NCBI GenBank assembly: GCA_022827625.1
Contig: JAJEIE010000009.1
Span: forward strand, 1-64,000
Length of the DNA: 64,000 nt
Reading direction: 5' to 3'
From: Candidatus Poribacteria bacterium
GTDB taxonomy: Bacteria; Poribacteria; WGA-4E; WGA-3G
The notes beneath the pieces were generated by a model. That model worked only from the letters and a program-made list of their open reading frames with translations, made no database searches and had not been told where the DNA came from. This document shows, piece after piece, positions 52,854 through 61,560 of the stretch. Positions within the stretch are counted from its first letter, which is position 1; each line of letters opens with the position of its first letter. A program made the translations under genes and the position numbers.

Positions 52854-52931
52854 AGTTCACAGATTTTCGGGCTTTACTATAATATGCATAGTAGTAGGCA
52901 TACACCATGTGCCCTCACATTGGTCCTACAA

Positions 52932-55900
52932 CTACAAGGCAGGCAATCCCTCAACAATCTCCATCGTTTTCAGACTTACATTGACAACCCGTCCAATCAG
53001 ATCCACAATATACCGCGGCTCACCCGGATGATTCGGATCGTTCACAATCCCACTCCGTTTATCAGTCTTCACGCGATACTGATCCACCACCCACTCCAAC
53101 GCCGACCGGTTGCCCAACCGATAGTCAAACGCTTTCGCAGAGATACCGTCCAGTGTCAGAAAGTCGTTATATTTCAGCTGCGTCTTGTCTTTGGACAATT
53201 TCATCCGTTCAACGCGCCAATCTACCGGCACCCCTTCTGCTTCAATATATTTCAGACCTTCGTATTTCGGACAAGATTCGTAGTTAACATGGAGGTCTGC
53301 TAACTCTGCACCCGCTTTAGCAAATTCCCAGAAATCTTCGGTAAAGGGGATATGCGGCAAATCCCGTTTGAGGTTCATCTCGTATTTCTCACGATAAACG
53401 GGGTGGTGTAAGAGGGCATAGTTATAATGGAAGATGTCCCATTTAGAGATAGTATCATCGCCATAGTGAGTTCGGAATTCTCCCAAAGCCCAATCCGTGA
53501 TGTTCTCCTGCCGGTTCGTCCCATCTTCGTCGTAGGCGTAGAAGGGAAAGCATTGAAAACTATCACTTGACGCGAGTGTGTGAAGGTCAGGAATCAGATT
53601 CGTCATCAAGGCACTGAAACTTGCGCGGAAGCCGTGATCACTGACGATTATCACCCGATTTTCTGTTTCCGTCTCAGCCGTTGGAAAGAAGGATGGAAAC
53701 AGATAGACACAATTGTTCAGAACCCGGTCAAAAAATAGATTTGATTTTGTGAACGGTCGGTAAAGCGAATTTCTCACCTTGTTTTCCGTCCATTCAGCAT
53801 ATCTACCGCGTTGCAAGTGCTGACGTAATTCCCGATCCCATTTGATTTTTTTATTCTCGTAAACCACGAAATCATTAACATTTACTCGCTGATTCTCTCG
53901 CCGCTGCCACCTGTCCACCTCCGCGTTGTAAGTCCGAATCATTCCGCGAATATTCTCGTTAAGCGTATCTCGATTGGAGTTATAAACCCAAGCATCCCGG
54001 TTCGTCACCACACCTCTACAATAAGCCTTAAAAATCACATTCGCCGCAGCACCTTTCTGTGCCTTCGCTTTTTTAGTCCCCATCGGAATAAACGTATCAA
54101 ACTCAGGATGGAGACCTTCGGTTAACCAGATGTGCTGCTTGTTCGGTTGAATTGGGTTCCATTTCATGTTTCCGATGTGCTGATGTTCGTATAGAAAATT
54201 AAACTTCCTTTCTTTGTTCCATAAATCATCGGTGCGATAATAAAAGATGTTGGGTTTTTCTAATGATTTTCCCTTATTTTTCACAAACAAATTGATACTC
54301 ACCCCGACTCGGATGCCGAACACGTTCGCATTGGAGACCTTCAATCCTTTCCGCGCATTCCCACCCAGATCCAAAACGTAAATCGCGTCAAAATCCGCTG
54401 CCAGATGTTTCCGCATCCCATCAAAGGCCAAACCGTCAAGAAACCCATTGTTTGTAATAAAAGCAACAACCCCTTCCTCACCAATTCGATCAGATGCCCA
54501 TCGAATCGCTTTGACATACGGATCGTAGAGCGCATTTTTGAGGGTCGCCTTGGAATCTGCAGCGTATGTGTCCACAATCCGCGCGTCCATTGTCGGATAT
54601 TTTCGATTCCTATTATTGTCGCTATCGTTGACCTGCCACGCGTTGTAAGGCGGATTGCCAATAACAACAAACATATCCGCCGCCTTCTGCTGCTTCACCC
54701 GTTCCGTATTTTCCTGCGTAAAGAGTTCGCCTTGCTGCTGCTCCAGCAGTTCAAACGTATCCGCAAGCGCGATGCCTTCAAACGGTAGATACGTCCCTGT
54801 CCGTTGATAAAATTCTTGTTCTATGTTCAGACTGGCGATGTAGTACGGCAGGAGCATCACTTCATTGCAGTAGAGCTCGTGACGGTATTTCTCTTCCAAA
54901 GCCGTACCTTGGATGTCTTGCATGAGTCGGACGATAAAGTTTCCCGTCCCGACGAATGGATCAATGATATGCACACCGTTGTCAGACAAGGCCCGGTCAA
55001 ACTCAGTTTCAAGGATATGCTCCACACTTTTCACCATGAAATCAACAATCGGTTGTGGTGTGTAGACGATACCGTGCGTGTCTGCCACATCCTCAGAAAA
55101 CCCCTGAAAAAACTTCTCATAAAACGTGTTGAGGAAGTGCTGTTTTTGGGAGAAATCTCGACAGAGGGTCGCTGCCTGTTCAATAGCAACATAGAACCGG
55201 TCCAGCGGCTCAAGAAACACGTCACGACTCATCGCATGACGCATGAGCGCAGCACTGACTTTTTCAATTTCGATAGCGATGATATTCCGACCTGTGAAAT
55301 CTGACCGGTTGAAAACAGTACGGAAGATACGCTCGGTGAGGATATGTTGAATAAGCATCTCCTCAACTGCAGCCTGTGAGAGTTCTGGGTTAATGGATGT
55401 ACGACATGTCTCGTAAAAATTCGCAAACGCCTTTTTGAACGCTGGATCCGTTTCGTGTCGTTGCTCAATAAGTTCTTTCAGTTTGTTTGCGAGATCTGGC
55501 ACATGCTCCCTAAAATCCGAGACAGCCGTCTGCCAATTGTCAAGTGCAGGTGGGACATAAGAGAACAGATATTGGAGGACTGCAATCAGGCACGCCGGTT
55601 CAGTGATGTCCAGATCCAGTGCTATCTGTCCATTCTGATACAGAACAGCGCGCTGCGGGTTTTGGAAGAGGATATTGTCGAGCGGATAGCCTGCCTCGCG
55701 TTTATCTTCAACGGCTTTGAGAAGGTTGTCGTCTGTATCTTTCGCCTCCCAGTAGGCGAAGGGGAGTCCGTATTCGTCGAGTACCACCCCGTCAATGACG
55801 ATCCGATTCCCTATTGGTGAGCGCATCTGATATTGTGGGACGAGCGTGGCGTTGATTTGCTTTGCACAAGCCTGTAGGAGTGTATCAAAGGGTGAACTGA

Positions 55901-56000
55901 CCGCGCCTTCGTGTCTGATGTCGTGGTGTTCGTATTGCTGCAGCGTGGCGTAGTAGTCTCGAATTGGTTTATGACTGGGTTTCAGGTTCAGCTTCGGCAT
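52932..56000 (-). CDS. Single-chain restriction nuclease-methyltransferase (type ISP / IIG-like)
   Basis: 1022 residues. Residues 60-90 hold a PD-(D/E)xK-like site: VIDGVVLDEYGLPFAYWEAKD, with Asp70 and Glu85-x-Lys87. The N6-adenine methyltransferase core follows: a helical part at about 150-300, motif I IIDPFVGTGNFIVRLMQD at about 347, and motif IV GNPPYNAWQV at about 448. The last 400 residues (from about LWNKERKFNFLYEHQHIGN) resemble the type ISP specificity domain, with FYAYDEDGTNRQENITDWALGEFR. No helicase domain, so it is IIG-like rather than full ISP. It should cut and methylate DNA in one polypeptide. The upstream neighbours are an ApeA-like gene and a toxin-antitoxin pair on the same strand. 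Confidence 0.85.
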   Translation of the reverse strand: MPKLNLKPSHKPIRDYYATLQQYEHHDIRHEGAVSSPFDTLLQACAKQINATLVPQYQMRSPIGNRIVIDGVVLDEYGLPFAYWEAKDTDDNLLKAVEDKREAGYPLDNILFQNPQRAVLYQNGQIALDLDITEPACLIAVLQYLFSYVPPALDNWQTAVSDFREHVPDLANKLKELIEQRHETDPAFKKAFANFYETCRTSINPELSQAAVEEMLIQHILTERIFRTVFNRSDFTGRNIIAIEIEKVSAALMRHAMSRDVFLEPLDRFYVAIEQAATLCRDFSQKQHFLNTFYEKFFQGFSEDVADTHGIVYTPQPIVDFMVKSVEHILETEFDRALSDNGVHIIDPFVGTGNFIVRLMQDIQGTALEEKYRHELYCNEVMLLPYYIASLNIEQEFYQRTGTYLPFEGIALADTFELLEQQQGELFTQENTERVKQQKAADMFVVIGNPPYNAWQVNDSDNNRNRKYPTMDARIVDTYAADSKATLKNALYDPYVKAIRWASDRIGEEGVVAFITNNGFLDGLAFDGMRKHLAADFDAIYVLDLGGNARKGLKVSNANVFGIRVGVSINLFVKNKGKSLEKPNIFYYRTDDLWNKERKFNFLYEHQHIGNMKWNPIQPNKQHIWLTEGLHPEFDTFIPMGTKKAKAQKGAAANVIFKAYCRGVVTNRDAWVYNSNRDTLNENIRGMIRTYNAEVDRWQRRENQRVNVNDFVVYENKKIKWDRELRQHLQRGRYAEWTENKVRNSLYRPFTKSNLFFDRVLNNCVYLFPSFFPTAETETENRVIIVSDHGFRASFSALMTNLIPDLHTLASSDSFQCFPFYAYDEDGTNRQENITDWALGEFRTHYGDDTISKWDIFHYNYALLHHPVYREKYEMNLKRDLPHIPFTEDFWEFAKAGAELADLHVNYESCPKYEGLKYIEAEGVPVDWRVERMKLSKDKTQLKYNDFLTLDGISAKAFDYRLGNRSALEWVVDQYRVKTDKRSGIVNDPNHPGEPRYIVDLIGRVVNVSLKTMEIVEGLPAL

Positions 56001-56250
56001 AAGTGCATAATAGCACGTTTGGGGTTAGCAGACAAGGAAAAATTGGATTGCAGATAGGGGCATTCAATCTTCTTGTAGGAGGGATTTCCAAATCCCGACA
56101 CTTCTGTATCAAGTTTGTAGTAGTGCGATTCATCGCACGTCAAGTACGCAATGTGTAGAACAATATGTTTCTTTCACTCTTCAGCCCCCGGGGAATGCCC
56201 TACAGCATTCATACCGTTGATTTCGGGGCAATATGTGGGAATTCTGTTCC
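56001..56250. repeat. Cluster of three intergenic repeat types
   Basis: Between the restriction enzyme and ApeA-like genes: a TTGTAGGAGGGATTTCC / AATCCCGACACTTC element (56069-56107), a TTGTAGTAGTGCGATTCATC hairpin (56115-56138) and a GGGGAATGCC...CAGCATTC hairpin (56184-56229) ending ATACCGTTGATTTCGGGG. All three have relatives elsewhere in the window (25992-26055 and 57676-57699). No gene. Confidence 0.6.
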
Positions 56251-57630
56251 TCAAAATGAGAGTGTTTGTTTGAGTTCATTGCAATTCCACACAATGGAAC
56301 GAATCTCTTCTTGACCAAAGCCTATCATTTGGAGGAAAAGGAGTTGAACAAGTGCTTCCATTTTTTGGGAAAGAACCCATAAATCATCAATATCCTCTCG
56401 CTCTAAATGATGATGGGTCAGATTATTTCGGGTATCTACAATTCTATTTACCAGTTTTTTGCGTTTCCCCTTATTTCCAAAGAGATCCTTAAATGGTTCA
56501 ATAAGCCTCGTGATCCTTTTTCTCAAACTCACCTCATTACCATATCTCAATCTACCTTCCAACCACTTCTCTCTTCCTTGAGGACATTGCTTAATAAGAT
56601 TTTCGACTAATTGTTCAAATTCGGCTTCGTCCATTTCCTTTTCGTTAGATATCCCTCGATGATATATTTCTAAACCTTGTACTAAGGACAAGAATCTCGT
56701 TTCCAAATATGGATATGCGTTCCTTTGTGCCCAAACGTATAAATGGAAAACAGCCCCAGACTGTTCACAACCTTTTATCCAATTGTTAATTATAGTCTCA
56801 GCCCTATCTTGTATCTTTTCAAACTCAAATAACATTTTATGTTCATAAATTTCGGGATCGTTTTTAGAGTGAAGTGAATTCAAAAAATAAATATCTACTG
56901 GAATTTCCGATCTTAGGTTTTCCCGAACATCTTGATGAGGAGTGTCAAAGACTGTTGACACACTGTCGAAATAAACTACTTCGTTTATGGCAAAACACAG
57001 GAAAGTTGTAAGTTTGTTAGCAATAGAGATAAACTCGTCCAGCTCACGGGCATCCTGCGAAACTAAGTGAAAATAGGTCTTTTGGGTTATTCCTATCTCT
57101 TTCCTGTTCAAGGACAAGGGAAGTTGACAATCAAACGCAATCGACAACTCCATACCATTGTCAAGTTTGAGAGGAATATTTGCCGGTAACTTGTACGATA
57201 TGGTTGCAGCGTGATTTTCAAATTGGTAGTCTTCTTCAATGCCGCTTATTCCAACCCATTCGTCAATTCCTGCTATGAAAAAAGTTAATGTATCAAAATG
57301 GGGAATTTCGCTTTCACGGTACGCTACACCTTTAAAAACTCTCATTACATCAATGTATGATCGTGATATGTCATCAAATGTTCTGGATGTGTCAACGCTG
57401 GATGACATTCTCCGGCAATGGCAATCATCAAGCGTAACAAATCCCCCTTTTTCGAGATGACCAACTATTCGCTTTATTGGTTCTGGCTCATCTAATGTCC
57501 CGAATACTCCGAAAAGTTCCAGCTTAATTACTCCTCCGTCTAATATTGAGAGTATTCCAGGTATCCGTTTGTCAGGCACGGATGGGAGCCAAAAATAGCC
57601 CGATTTCTTAAATTCTTCTTTGATTCTCAT
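56251..57630 (-). CDS. ApeA-like HEPN-domain anti-phage protein
   Basis: 459 residues; ATG preceded by TAGGAGAAC. The N-terminal half (SGYFWLPSVPDKRIPGILSILDGGVIKLELFGVFG, then FDTLTFFIAGIDEWVGISGI) is beta-rich and matches the ApeA N-terminal domain type; the C-terminal part is helical and carries the HEPN RNase motif RNNLTH (RNxxxH) at 401-406. ApeA proteins are known anti-phage abortive-infection effectors whose HEPN domain cleaves RNA. The composition is visibly AT-richer than the metabolic genes. Inverted copies of one hairpin repeat bracket the gene at 56115-56138 and 57676-57699. Sits between a restriction enzyme and a toxin-antitoxin pair, which supports a defence role. Confidence 0.8.
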   Translation of the reverse strand: MRIKEEFKKSGYFWLPSVPDKRIPGILSILDGGVIKLELFGVFGTLDEPEPIKRIVGHLEKGGFVTLDDCHCRRMSSSVDTSRTFDDISRSYIDVMRVFKGVAYRESEIPHFDTLTFFIAGIDEWVGISGIEEDYQFENHAATISYKLPANIPLKLDNGMELSIAFDCQLPLSLNRKEIGITQKTYFHLVSQDARELDEFISIANKLTTFLCFAINEVVYFDSVSTVFDTPHQDVRENLRSEIPVDIYFLNSLHSKNDPEIYEHKMLFEFEKIQDRAETIINNWIKGCEQSGAVFHLYVWAQRNAYPYLETRFLSLVQGLEIYHRGISNEKEMDEAEFEQLVENLIKQCPQGREKWLEGRLRYGNEVSLRKRITRLIEPFKDLFGNKGKRKKLVNRIVDTRNNLTHHHLEREDIDDLWVLSQKMEALVQLLFLQMIGFGQEEIRSIVWNCNELKQTLSF

Positions 57631-57859
57631 TCGTATGTTCTCCTAAATTGTATTGAAATTTCAAGGACATTAAACGCGCAATGAATTGCGCTACTACAAA
57701 CAGTAATTAGGAACCACTCTCAATTATCTGAACCAGAACTTTAGGCTGTTCAGGGTTAGAGCACGGACGGATTATTTTTTCGGATATACGTCGGAGGCAG
57801 GTAAACCAACACGTAGGCAGGCATACAATTGGAGGTAAGATGCTGCAAGACAGACTGAT
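57631..57859. other. Short intergenic gap with inverted hairpin repeat
   Basis: Contains GCGCAATGAATTGCGC followed by TACTACAA (57676-57699), the reverse-complement relative of 56115-56138. Otherwise unremarkable; the ApeA promoter should lie here. Confidence 0.5.
57676..57699 (-). repeat. Inverted copy of the TTGTAGTAG hairpin repeat
   Basis: On the minus strand it reads TTGTAGTAGCGCAATTCATT then GCGC. Compared with 56115-56138 there are 4 differences in 24, and these fall in two base pairs of the stem (T-A to C-G, G-C to A-T), so pairing is kept. Confidence 0.65.
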
Positions 57860-58285
57860 TCAGTGAGGTGGAATATAACCACTCAGAAACTCTGCTGCTT
57901 TGACAATCGGAATCCCTTGATATGAACCAAGTGAAAGCAGATGTTGATCACCGCTGATAATCATATCCGCTTCCGACTCTATAGCACAAGCAATAATGAT
58001 GTCATCATCAGGATCGTCAGGGACAGCATTAACGGTAACTGTTCCGCGGACTAAAACTGCAAAGGTCCTGAGGATCTCAAGATATTCAGCAATATCGGCA
58101 TCTGATAGGTTGTGCTTCTGTTGAATACGTGGACGATGTACAACCCTCTCAAACTCTGCCAATATAAAAGGAGATACTGCAAGTTCAATCAGACCGATAC
58201 GCCAGAGTCTTACGATTTGAGCGGGATGCCCGTTAGGTCGGATAATCGCACTAATATGCTGGTTTGTATCCAGGACGACACGCAT
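57860..58285 (-). CDS. PIN-domain toxin of a type II toxin-antitoxin pair
   Basis: 141 residues. RVVLDTNQHISAIIRPNGHPAQIVRLW starts a PIN RNase domain of the TIGR00305 kind; acidic residues Asp6, the Glu of LAEFERVV, and DDDIIIACAIESEADMIISGDQHLLSL form the metal site. It probably cleaves RNA when freed. Its start overlaps the antitoxin stop (TGATG), which indicates coupled translation with the upstream gene. Confidence 0.88.
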   Translation of the reverse strand: MRVVLDTNQHISAIIRPNGHPAQIVRLWRIGLIELAVSPFILAEFERVVHRPRIQQKHNLSDADIAEYLEILRTFAVLVRGTVTVNAVPDDPDDDIIIACAIESEADMIISGDQHLLSLGSYQGIPIVKAAEFLSGYIPPH

Positions 58286-58584
58286 CAGGAAGACAACTTA
58301 CTCTTTTCATGTATTTTCTCGGCACGTGCCTCAGCAATTGCCTGTTCAATATCAGCGTGTGCCTCTTCTTCACTCACTGCTGGCACTTTTTCCCATATTC
58401 TATCCAGGACCGAAAAGGCTTGCTCTCGTTGTTGAAGCATCTCTTCATAAGCCTCAATTGGAACAATCGCGGCGAGTGGTGTGTCGGCACGTTTGACTAT
58501 CAGCCGATCTCCATTGTGGTAGACCCCATCAAGCAATTCACCAAGCCTTTGATGTAATTCTGATGCTGAAATTTCTTTTTTCAT
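58285..58584 (-). CDS. Phd/YefM-type antitoxin
   Basis: 99 residues; ATG after CGGAGAAAAC. ISASELHQRLGELLDGVYHNGDRLIVKRADTPLAAIVPIEAYEEML is the Phd/YefM DNA-binding fold (N-terminal half); the helical C-terminal tail rich in Glu/Ala/Lys would wrap and inhibit the PIN toxin. Expected to repress its own promoter in complex with the toxin. Confidence 0.88.
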   Translation of the reverse strand: MKKEISASELHQRLGELLDGVYHNGDRLIVKRADTPLAAIVPIEAYEEMLQQREQAFSVLDRIWEKVPAVSEEEAHADIEQAIAEARAEKIHEKSKLSS

Positions 58585-58702
58585 TGTTTTCTCCGATTCA
58601 TATTATTACTGTAAAAGGCACGAACTATATTACAAAGTATACCATAGATTCTGGTGAAAAATCAAAAGTTTTCGGTTTGTCGCAGGTTCCTAACTCACCA
58701 AT

Positions 58703-58731
58703 TTGACATCACCGCCAAAATTTGCTATACT
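58703..58731 (+). promoter_or_regulatory. Strong sigma-70 promoter for the 58765 SDR gene
   Basis: TTGACA (58703-58708), 17-base spacer, TATACT (58726-58731), 33 bases upstream of the start codon. Confidence 0.75.
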
Positions 58732-58764
58732 CTACACCATTCAATTCGCAGGAGTTATATTTAA

Positions 58765-59601
58765 ATGTACAACTTAGATGGAAAAGTCGCCTTAGTAACA
58801 GGCGCAGGCGGTAAAAACGGCATCGGACGCGCCATCGCGACGCGCTTGGCAAAAGAAGGTGCCGATGTCGCCGTCAACGACATCGCTGAACATCCCTACG
58901 CTACCGATCAAGGAGACTGGCAAGGACTCCCCGACCTCGTGCGTGAGATTGAAGCAATGGGACGACGCGCCATCAGTGTTGTTGCCGATGTTGGGGATGC
59001 AGAACAGGTGCGTCAGATGGTAGACCAAACCGTCGCACATTTTGGGAAAATTGACATTCTCGTTAACAACGCTGGAACGATTGCCGGCAAGGATCGCCTA
59101 CCTGTCGTCGATCTGGCTGAAGAAGACTGGGACAGAGTGCAGCGGGTCAATGTCAAAGGCGTGTTCCTCTGTTCGCAGGCGGTGGCACGGTATCTCATCG
59201 CACAAGGAACAGGCGGCAAAATTATCAATATGTCTTCTGTGACCGGAAAACGCGGATCGGCGCGCTTCGCCGCATACAGTGCCTCAAAATTCGCCGTCAT
59301 CGGTTTCACGCAGTGCCTCGCACAGGAACTCGCACCTTATCAAGTCAACGTCAATGCGATTTGCCCTGGACTTGTAGATACAGAGCGCATGGGACATCTG
59401 GCATCTGTGCTCATGCCCGATACGCTTTCCGCCGATGAGCAGCTTACGGAATACACTCGCCGTTCCGAGGCAGCCGTACCCCTTGGACGACTCGCTGAGG
59501 GCACAGACGTTGCCAAGATGGCTGCTTTCCTCGCCTCAGACGAAGCCGCCTACCTAACAGGGGTCTCCATTACCGTCTCAGGCGGTACGGTCATGGATTG
59601 A
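58765..59601 (+). CDS. Short-chain dehydrogenase/reductase
   Basis: 278 residues; ATG after GCAGGAGTT. Classical SDR: VTGAGGKNGIGRAIA cofactor loop, ILVNNAGTIAG, INMSSVTGKRGSARFAAYSASK with Ser/Tyr/Lys intact, ICPGLVDTERMG and YLTGVSITVSGG at the end. The GGKNGIG loop suggests a slightly widened dinucleotide site. Substrate unknown. Convergent with the acetoacetate-decarboxylase-like gene 6 bases away. Confidence 0.92.
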   Translation: MYNLDGKVALVTGAGGKNGIGRAIATRLAKEGADVAVNDIAEHPYATDQGDWQGLPDLVREIEAMGRRAISVVADVGDAEQVRQMVDQTVAHFGKIDILVNNAGTIAGKDRLPVVDLAEEDWDRVQRVNVKGVFLCSQAVARYLIAQGTGGKIINMSSVTGKRGSARFAAYSASKFAVIGFTQCLAQELAPYQVNVNAICPGLVDTERMGHLASVLMPDTLSADEQLTEYTRRSEAAVPLGRLAEGTDVAKMAAFLASDEAAYLTGVSITVSGGTVMD

Positions 59602-59607
59602 TATGAA

Positions 59608-60456
59608 TTAACGCAAGATACGTTGATCGCTCAAATCCTTCCCACCGACACTTTTGACGATAGACGCGCCCCGCCACTCCTTGACTTCTAATTCGTGAAA
59701 GGCGTTGACGATGTTATACTGCGTCGGCAAGTCCTCCCAACGGGCTTTATGGAACTGTACCGTCCCTTCACCGCGCCAATGCTCCTGCACGACCCGGTTC
59801 GGCGAGCTCGCAGGCGTTAACACAGCGTAGGCAATATCTGCAGTCCCCCATTCACCCGTCCGCGGCATGTATTTATAGTGGAGTGAACCCGTAAGGGGTT
59901 GTTCGCCACTCGGCTGCTGCGCCGGAGGGGATGCCGGTGGTATCGGCACCTGCTCCGTCGCTCTCACGTGCATATCCATGAACTTGAAACCCATCCAACT
60001 CGCAGTGCAGTGTGTCTCTCCCTCAAAAGTGAGCGGGTCTGGCAGTTCACAATAGATTTTCGAGAAGCCCAATTCCTCACGTCCCGTCAAAATCGGATCT
60101 GTCAAGTTTTCCCACAGCACTGTCAACAGAGAACCGGTTGCCCTATCTACTTCGCCCTCATAAACCGCTGGAAAGCTAACGCCGAGGGTATTGTAGCCGC
60201 GTCCTGCAAGCCACTCAATCTCTTTCATATAGCCCCCCGACACCGACACAACGGGTTCGCCATTCAGCGAGAAACCAGGCGGTAAAAACGCCTCAAGTTG
60301 TTCGCTATTCGTCAGAAAACTGACCGTCACCGATGTCGATTTCGGGTTATCTTTACACGCAAATTTTCTGCCATCCGGTCCGTATCTCGGGCCCGTCCTC
60401 GGTCCAAAATGAGTCGGCATCCGATACATCGCGTTTGGATCTAATTTATATCCCAT
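59608..60456 (-). CDS. Acetoacetate decarboxylase family protein
   Basis: 282 residues; ATG after GGAGGATTGAG. TDPILTGREELGFSKIYCELPDP matches the active-site region of the ADC fold, with the Schiff-base Lys in FSKIY. VSFLTNSEQLEAFLPPGFSLNGEPVVSVSGGYM and GYNTLGVSFPAVYEG are the earlier strands of the family. The family also contains enzymes acting on other 2-oxo or enol substrates, so acetoacetate is not assured. Convergent with an SDR gene. Confidence 0.85.
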   Translation of the reverse strand: MGYKLDPNAMYRMPTHFGPRTGPRYGPDGRKFACKDNPKSTSVTVSFLTNSEQLEAFLPPGFSLNGEPVVSVSGGYMKEIEWLAGRGYNTLGVSFPAVYEGEVDRATGSLLTVLWENLTDPILTGREELGFSKIYCELPDPLTFEGETHCTASWMGFKFMDMHVRATEQVPIPPASPPAQQPSGEQPLTGSLHYKYMPRTGEWGTADIAYAVLTPASSPNRVVQEHWRGEGTVQFHKARWEDLPTQYNIVNAFHELEVKEWRGASIVKSVGGKDLSDQRILR

Positions 60457-60723
60457 CTCAATCCTCCATGCTTTAGATAATACTGTTTCTATCTAATTGA
60501 AAACTTCTCAATAGCCTTGTAGCATAGACTGTTAGTCTGTGCATTGTATCAATACGCGACGAAATGTCAAGTCCTAATCAATAAGTCGATTCAATTGAAA
60601 AAATAAAAAAAGATGAATATAATATTTTAGAGACCGAAAACGATTCCACTAAACATTGCCACAACACCAAAAAGGACGTTCATGAAAATACCAAAATTTG
60701 AAAGGAGGCATCTGTAACACACT
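60457..60723. other. Intergenic gap with a dispersed hairpin repeat
   Basis: Holds the GTAGCATAGACTGTTAGTCT repeat at 60515-60546; the rest is AT-rich, with an A-rich stretch at 60595-60612. No gene. Confidence 0.55.
60515..60546. repeat. CATAGACTGTTAGTCTGTG hairpin repeat
   Basis: CCTTGTAGCATAGACTGTTA then GTCTGTGCATT. Stem AGACT / AGTCT, against AAACT / AGTTT in other copies: both strands of the stem change together. Confidence 0.65.
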
Positions 60724-61452
60724 ATGGATACCAGAAAACCTTACAGCCACATAGCACTAATAACCCTCATTATCACAATATGCCTCACAACGGGTTGTGA
60801 AAAAATCCCCACGGAGATTATCACAACAGAACCGGTTGACCAAGTCGCAGTCGCTACTATCTCCGAAATAAACGGGAGCGGTGTGACCGGCACTGCTATA
60901 TTCACAGAAGTAGACAGCGGTGTCCACGTTCGCATCGAAATCCAGAACGCTATTCCCGGTTTACATGCAATGCATCTCCATACAGGCAGCTGCACCGATA
61001 TTGGACCGCATTGGCATCCGATGGGAATTCCAGCCGGCACACCGGGTATACCCGTCGTTCAAGCAACATTTGATACACCCCCCATCGGTATAGGCGAAAT
61101 CGGAAACATTTTGGTCAACGAAGATGGCACGGGTACGCTCGAATTTACAACACCCTTTTGGTCCCTCGGCGACGATCCGAACACCGACATCCTCGGTAAA
61201 CTGCTTCTGATTCACGAAACAGCCGACACTTTCCTAACCCAGCCGCACGCACATCAGATGCAGATGGATACGAATATGGAAAATATGGAGATGGACATGA
61301 ACATGGAAATGGACACACAGATGGTCCAACCCCACGAACACCCACCAGGGACCCCTCCACATTCCCACGCCAACACATCAGCAACAGTCCCCCCAATTCA
61401 GCCGGGCGGTGGTGCCAAAATCGGTTGTGGTATGATAACGTTGATTAAATAA
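60724..61452 (+). CDS. SodC-like lipoprotein with Met/His-rich insert
   Basis: 242 residues. Signal peptide with lipobox LTTGC. Cu/Zn superoxide dismutase-like fold: VAVATISEINGSGVTGTAIFTE, GLHAMHLHTGSCTDIGPHWHPMG (metal His cluster), GNILVNEDGTGTLEF, LLIHETADTFLTQPHAH, and a final GGGAKIGCGMITLIK. The usual GGARxACG has Lys for the catalytic Arg, which may lower dismutase activity. Between the last His residues and the C-terminus is a Met/Asp-rich run (MQMDTNMENMEMDMNMEMD) and several His-Pro repeats, suggesting copper handling or metal storage rather than pure dismutation. An AGGAGG lies further than usual (about 15 bases) before the ATG. Confidence 0.85.
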   Translation: MDTRKPYSHIALITLIITICLTTGCEKIPTEIITTEPVDQVAVATISEINGSGVTGTAIFTEVDSGVHVRIEIQNAIPGLHAMHLHTGSCTDIGPHWHPMGIPAGTPGIPVVQATFDTPPIGIGEIGNILVNEDGTGTLEFTTPFWSLGDDPNTDILGKLLLIHETADTFLTQPHAHQMQMDTNMENMEMDMNMEMDTQMVQPHEHPPGTPPHSHANTSATVPPIQPGGGAKIGCGMITLIK

Positions 61453-61458
61453 AAATGC

Positions 61459-61487
61459 TTGACATCCTCTCAATTTTCGGCTATAAT
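61459..61487 (+). promoter_or_regulatory. Consensus sigma-70 promoter for the Uma2 gene
   Basis: TTGACA (61459-61464), 17-base spacer, TATAAT (61482-61487): a perfect match to both boxes at ideal spacing, 73 bases upstream of the ATG at 61561. Confidence 0.85.
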
Positions 61488-61560
61488 TAATGCACAATGT
61501 AGACCCAATCAAATACTTAACACCTGTTTTCACGCATCGGACGGAAAAGGAGCAATACCC

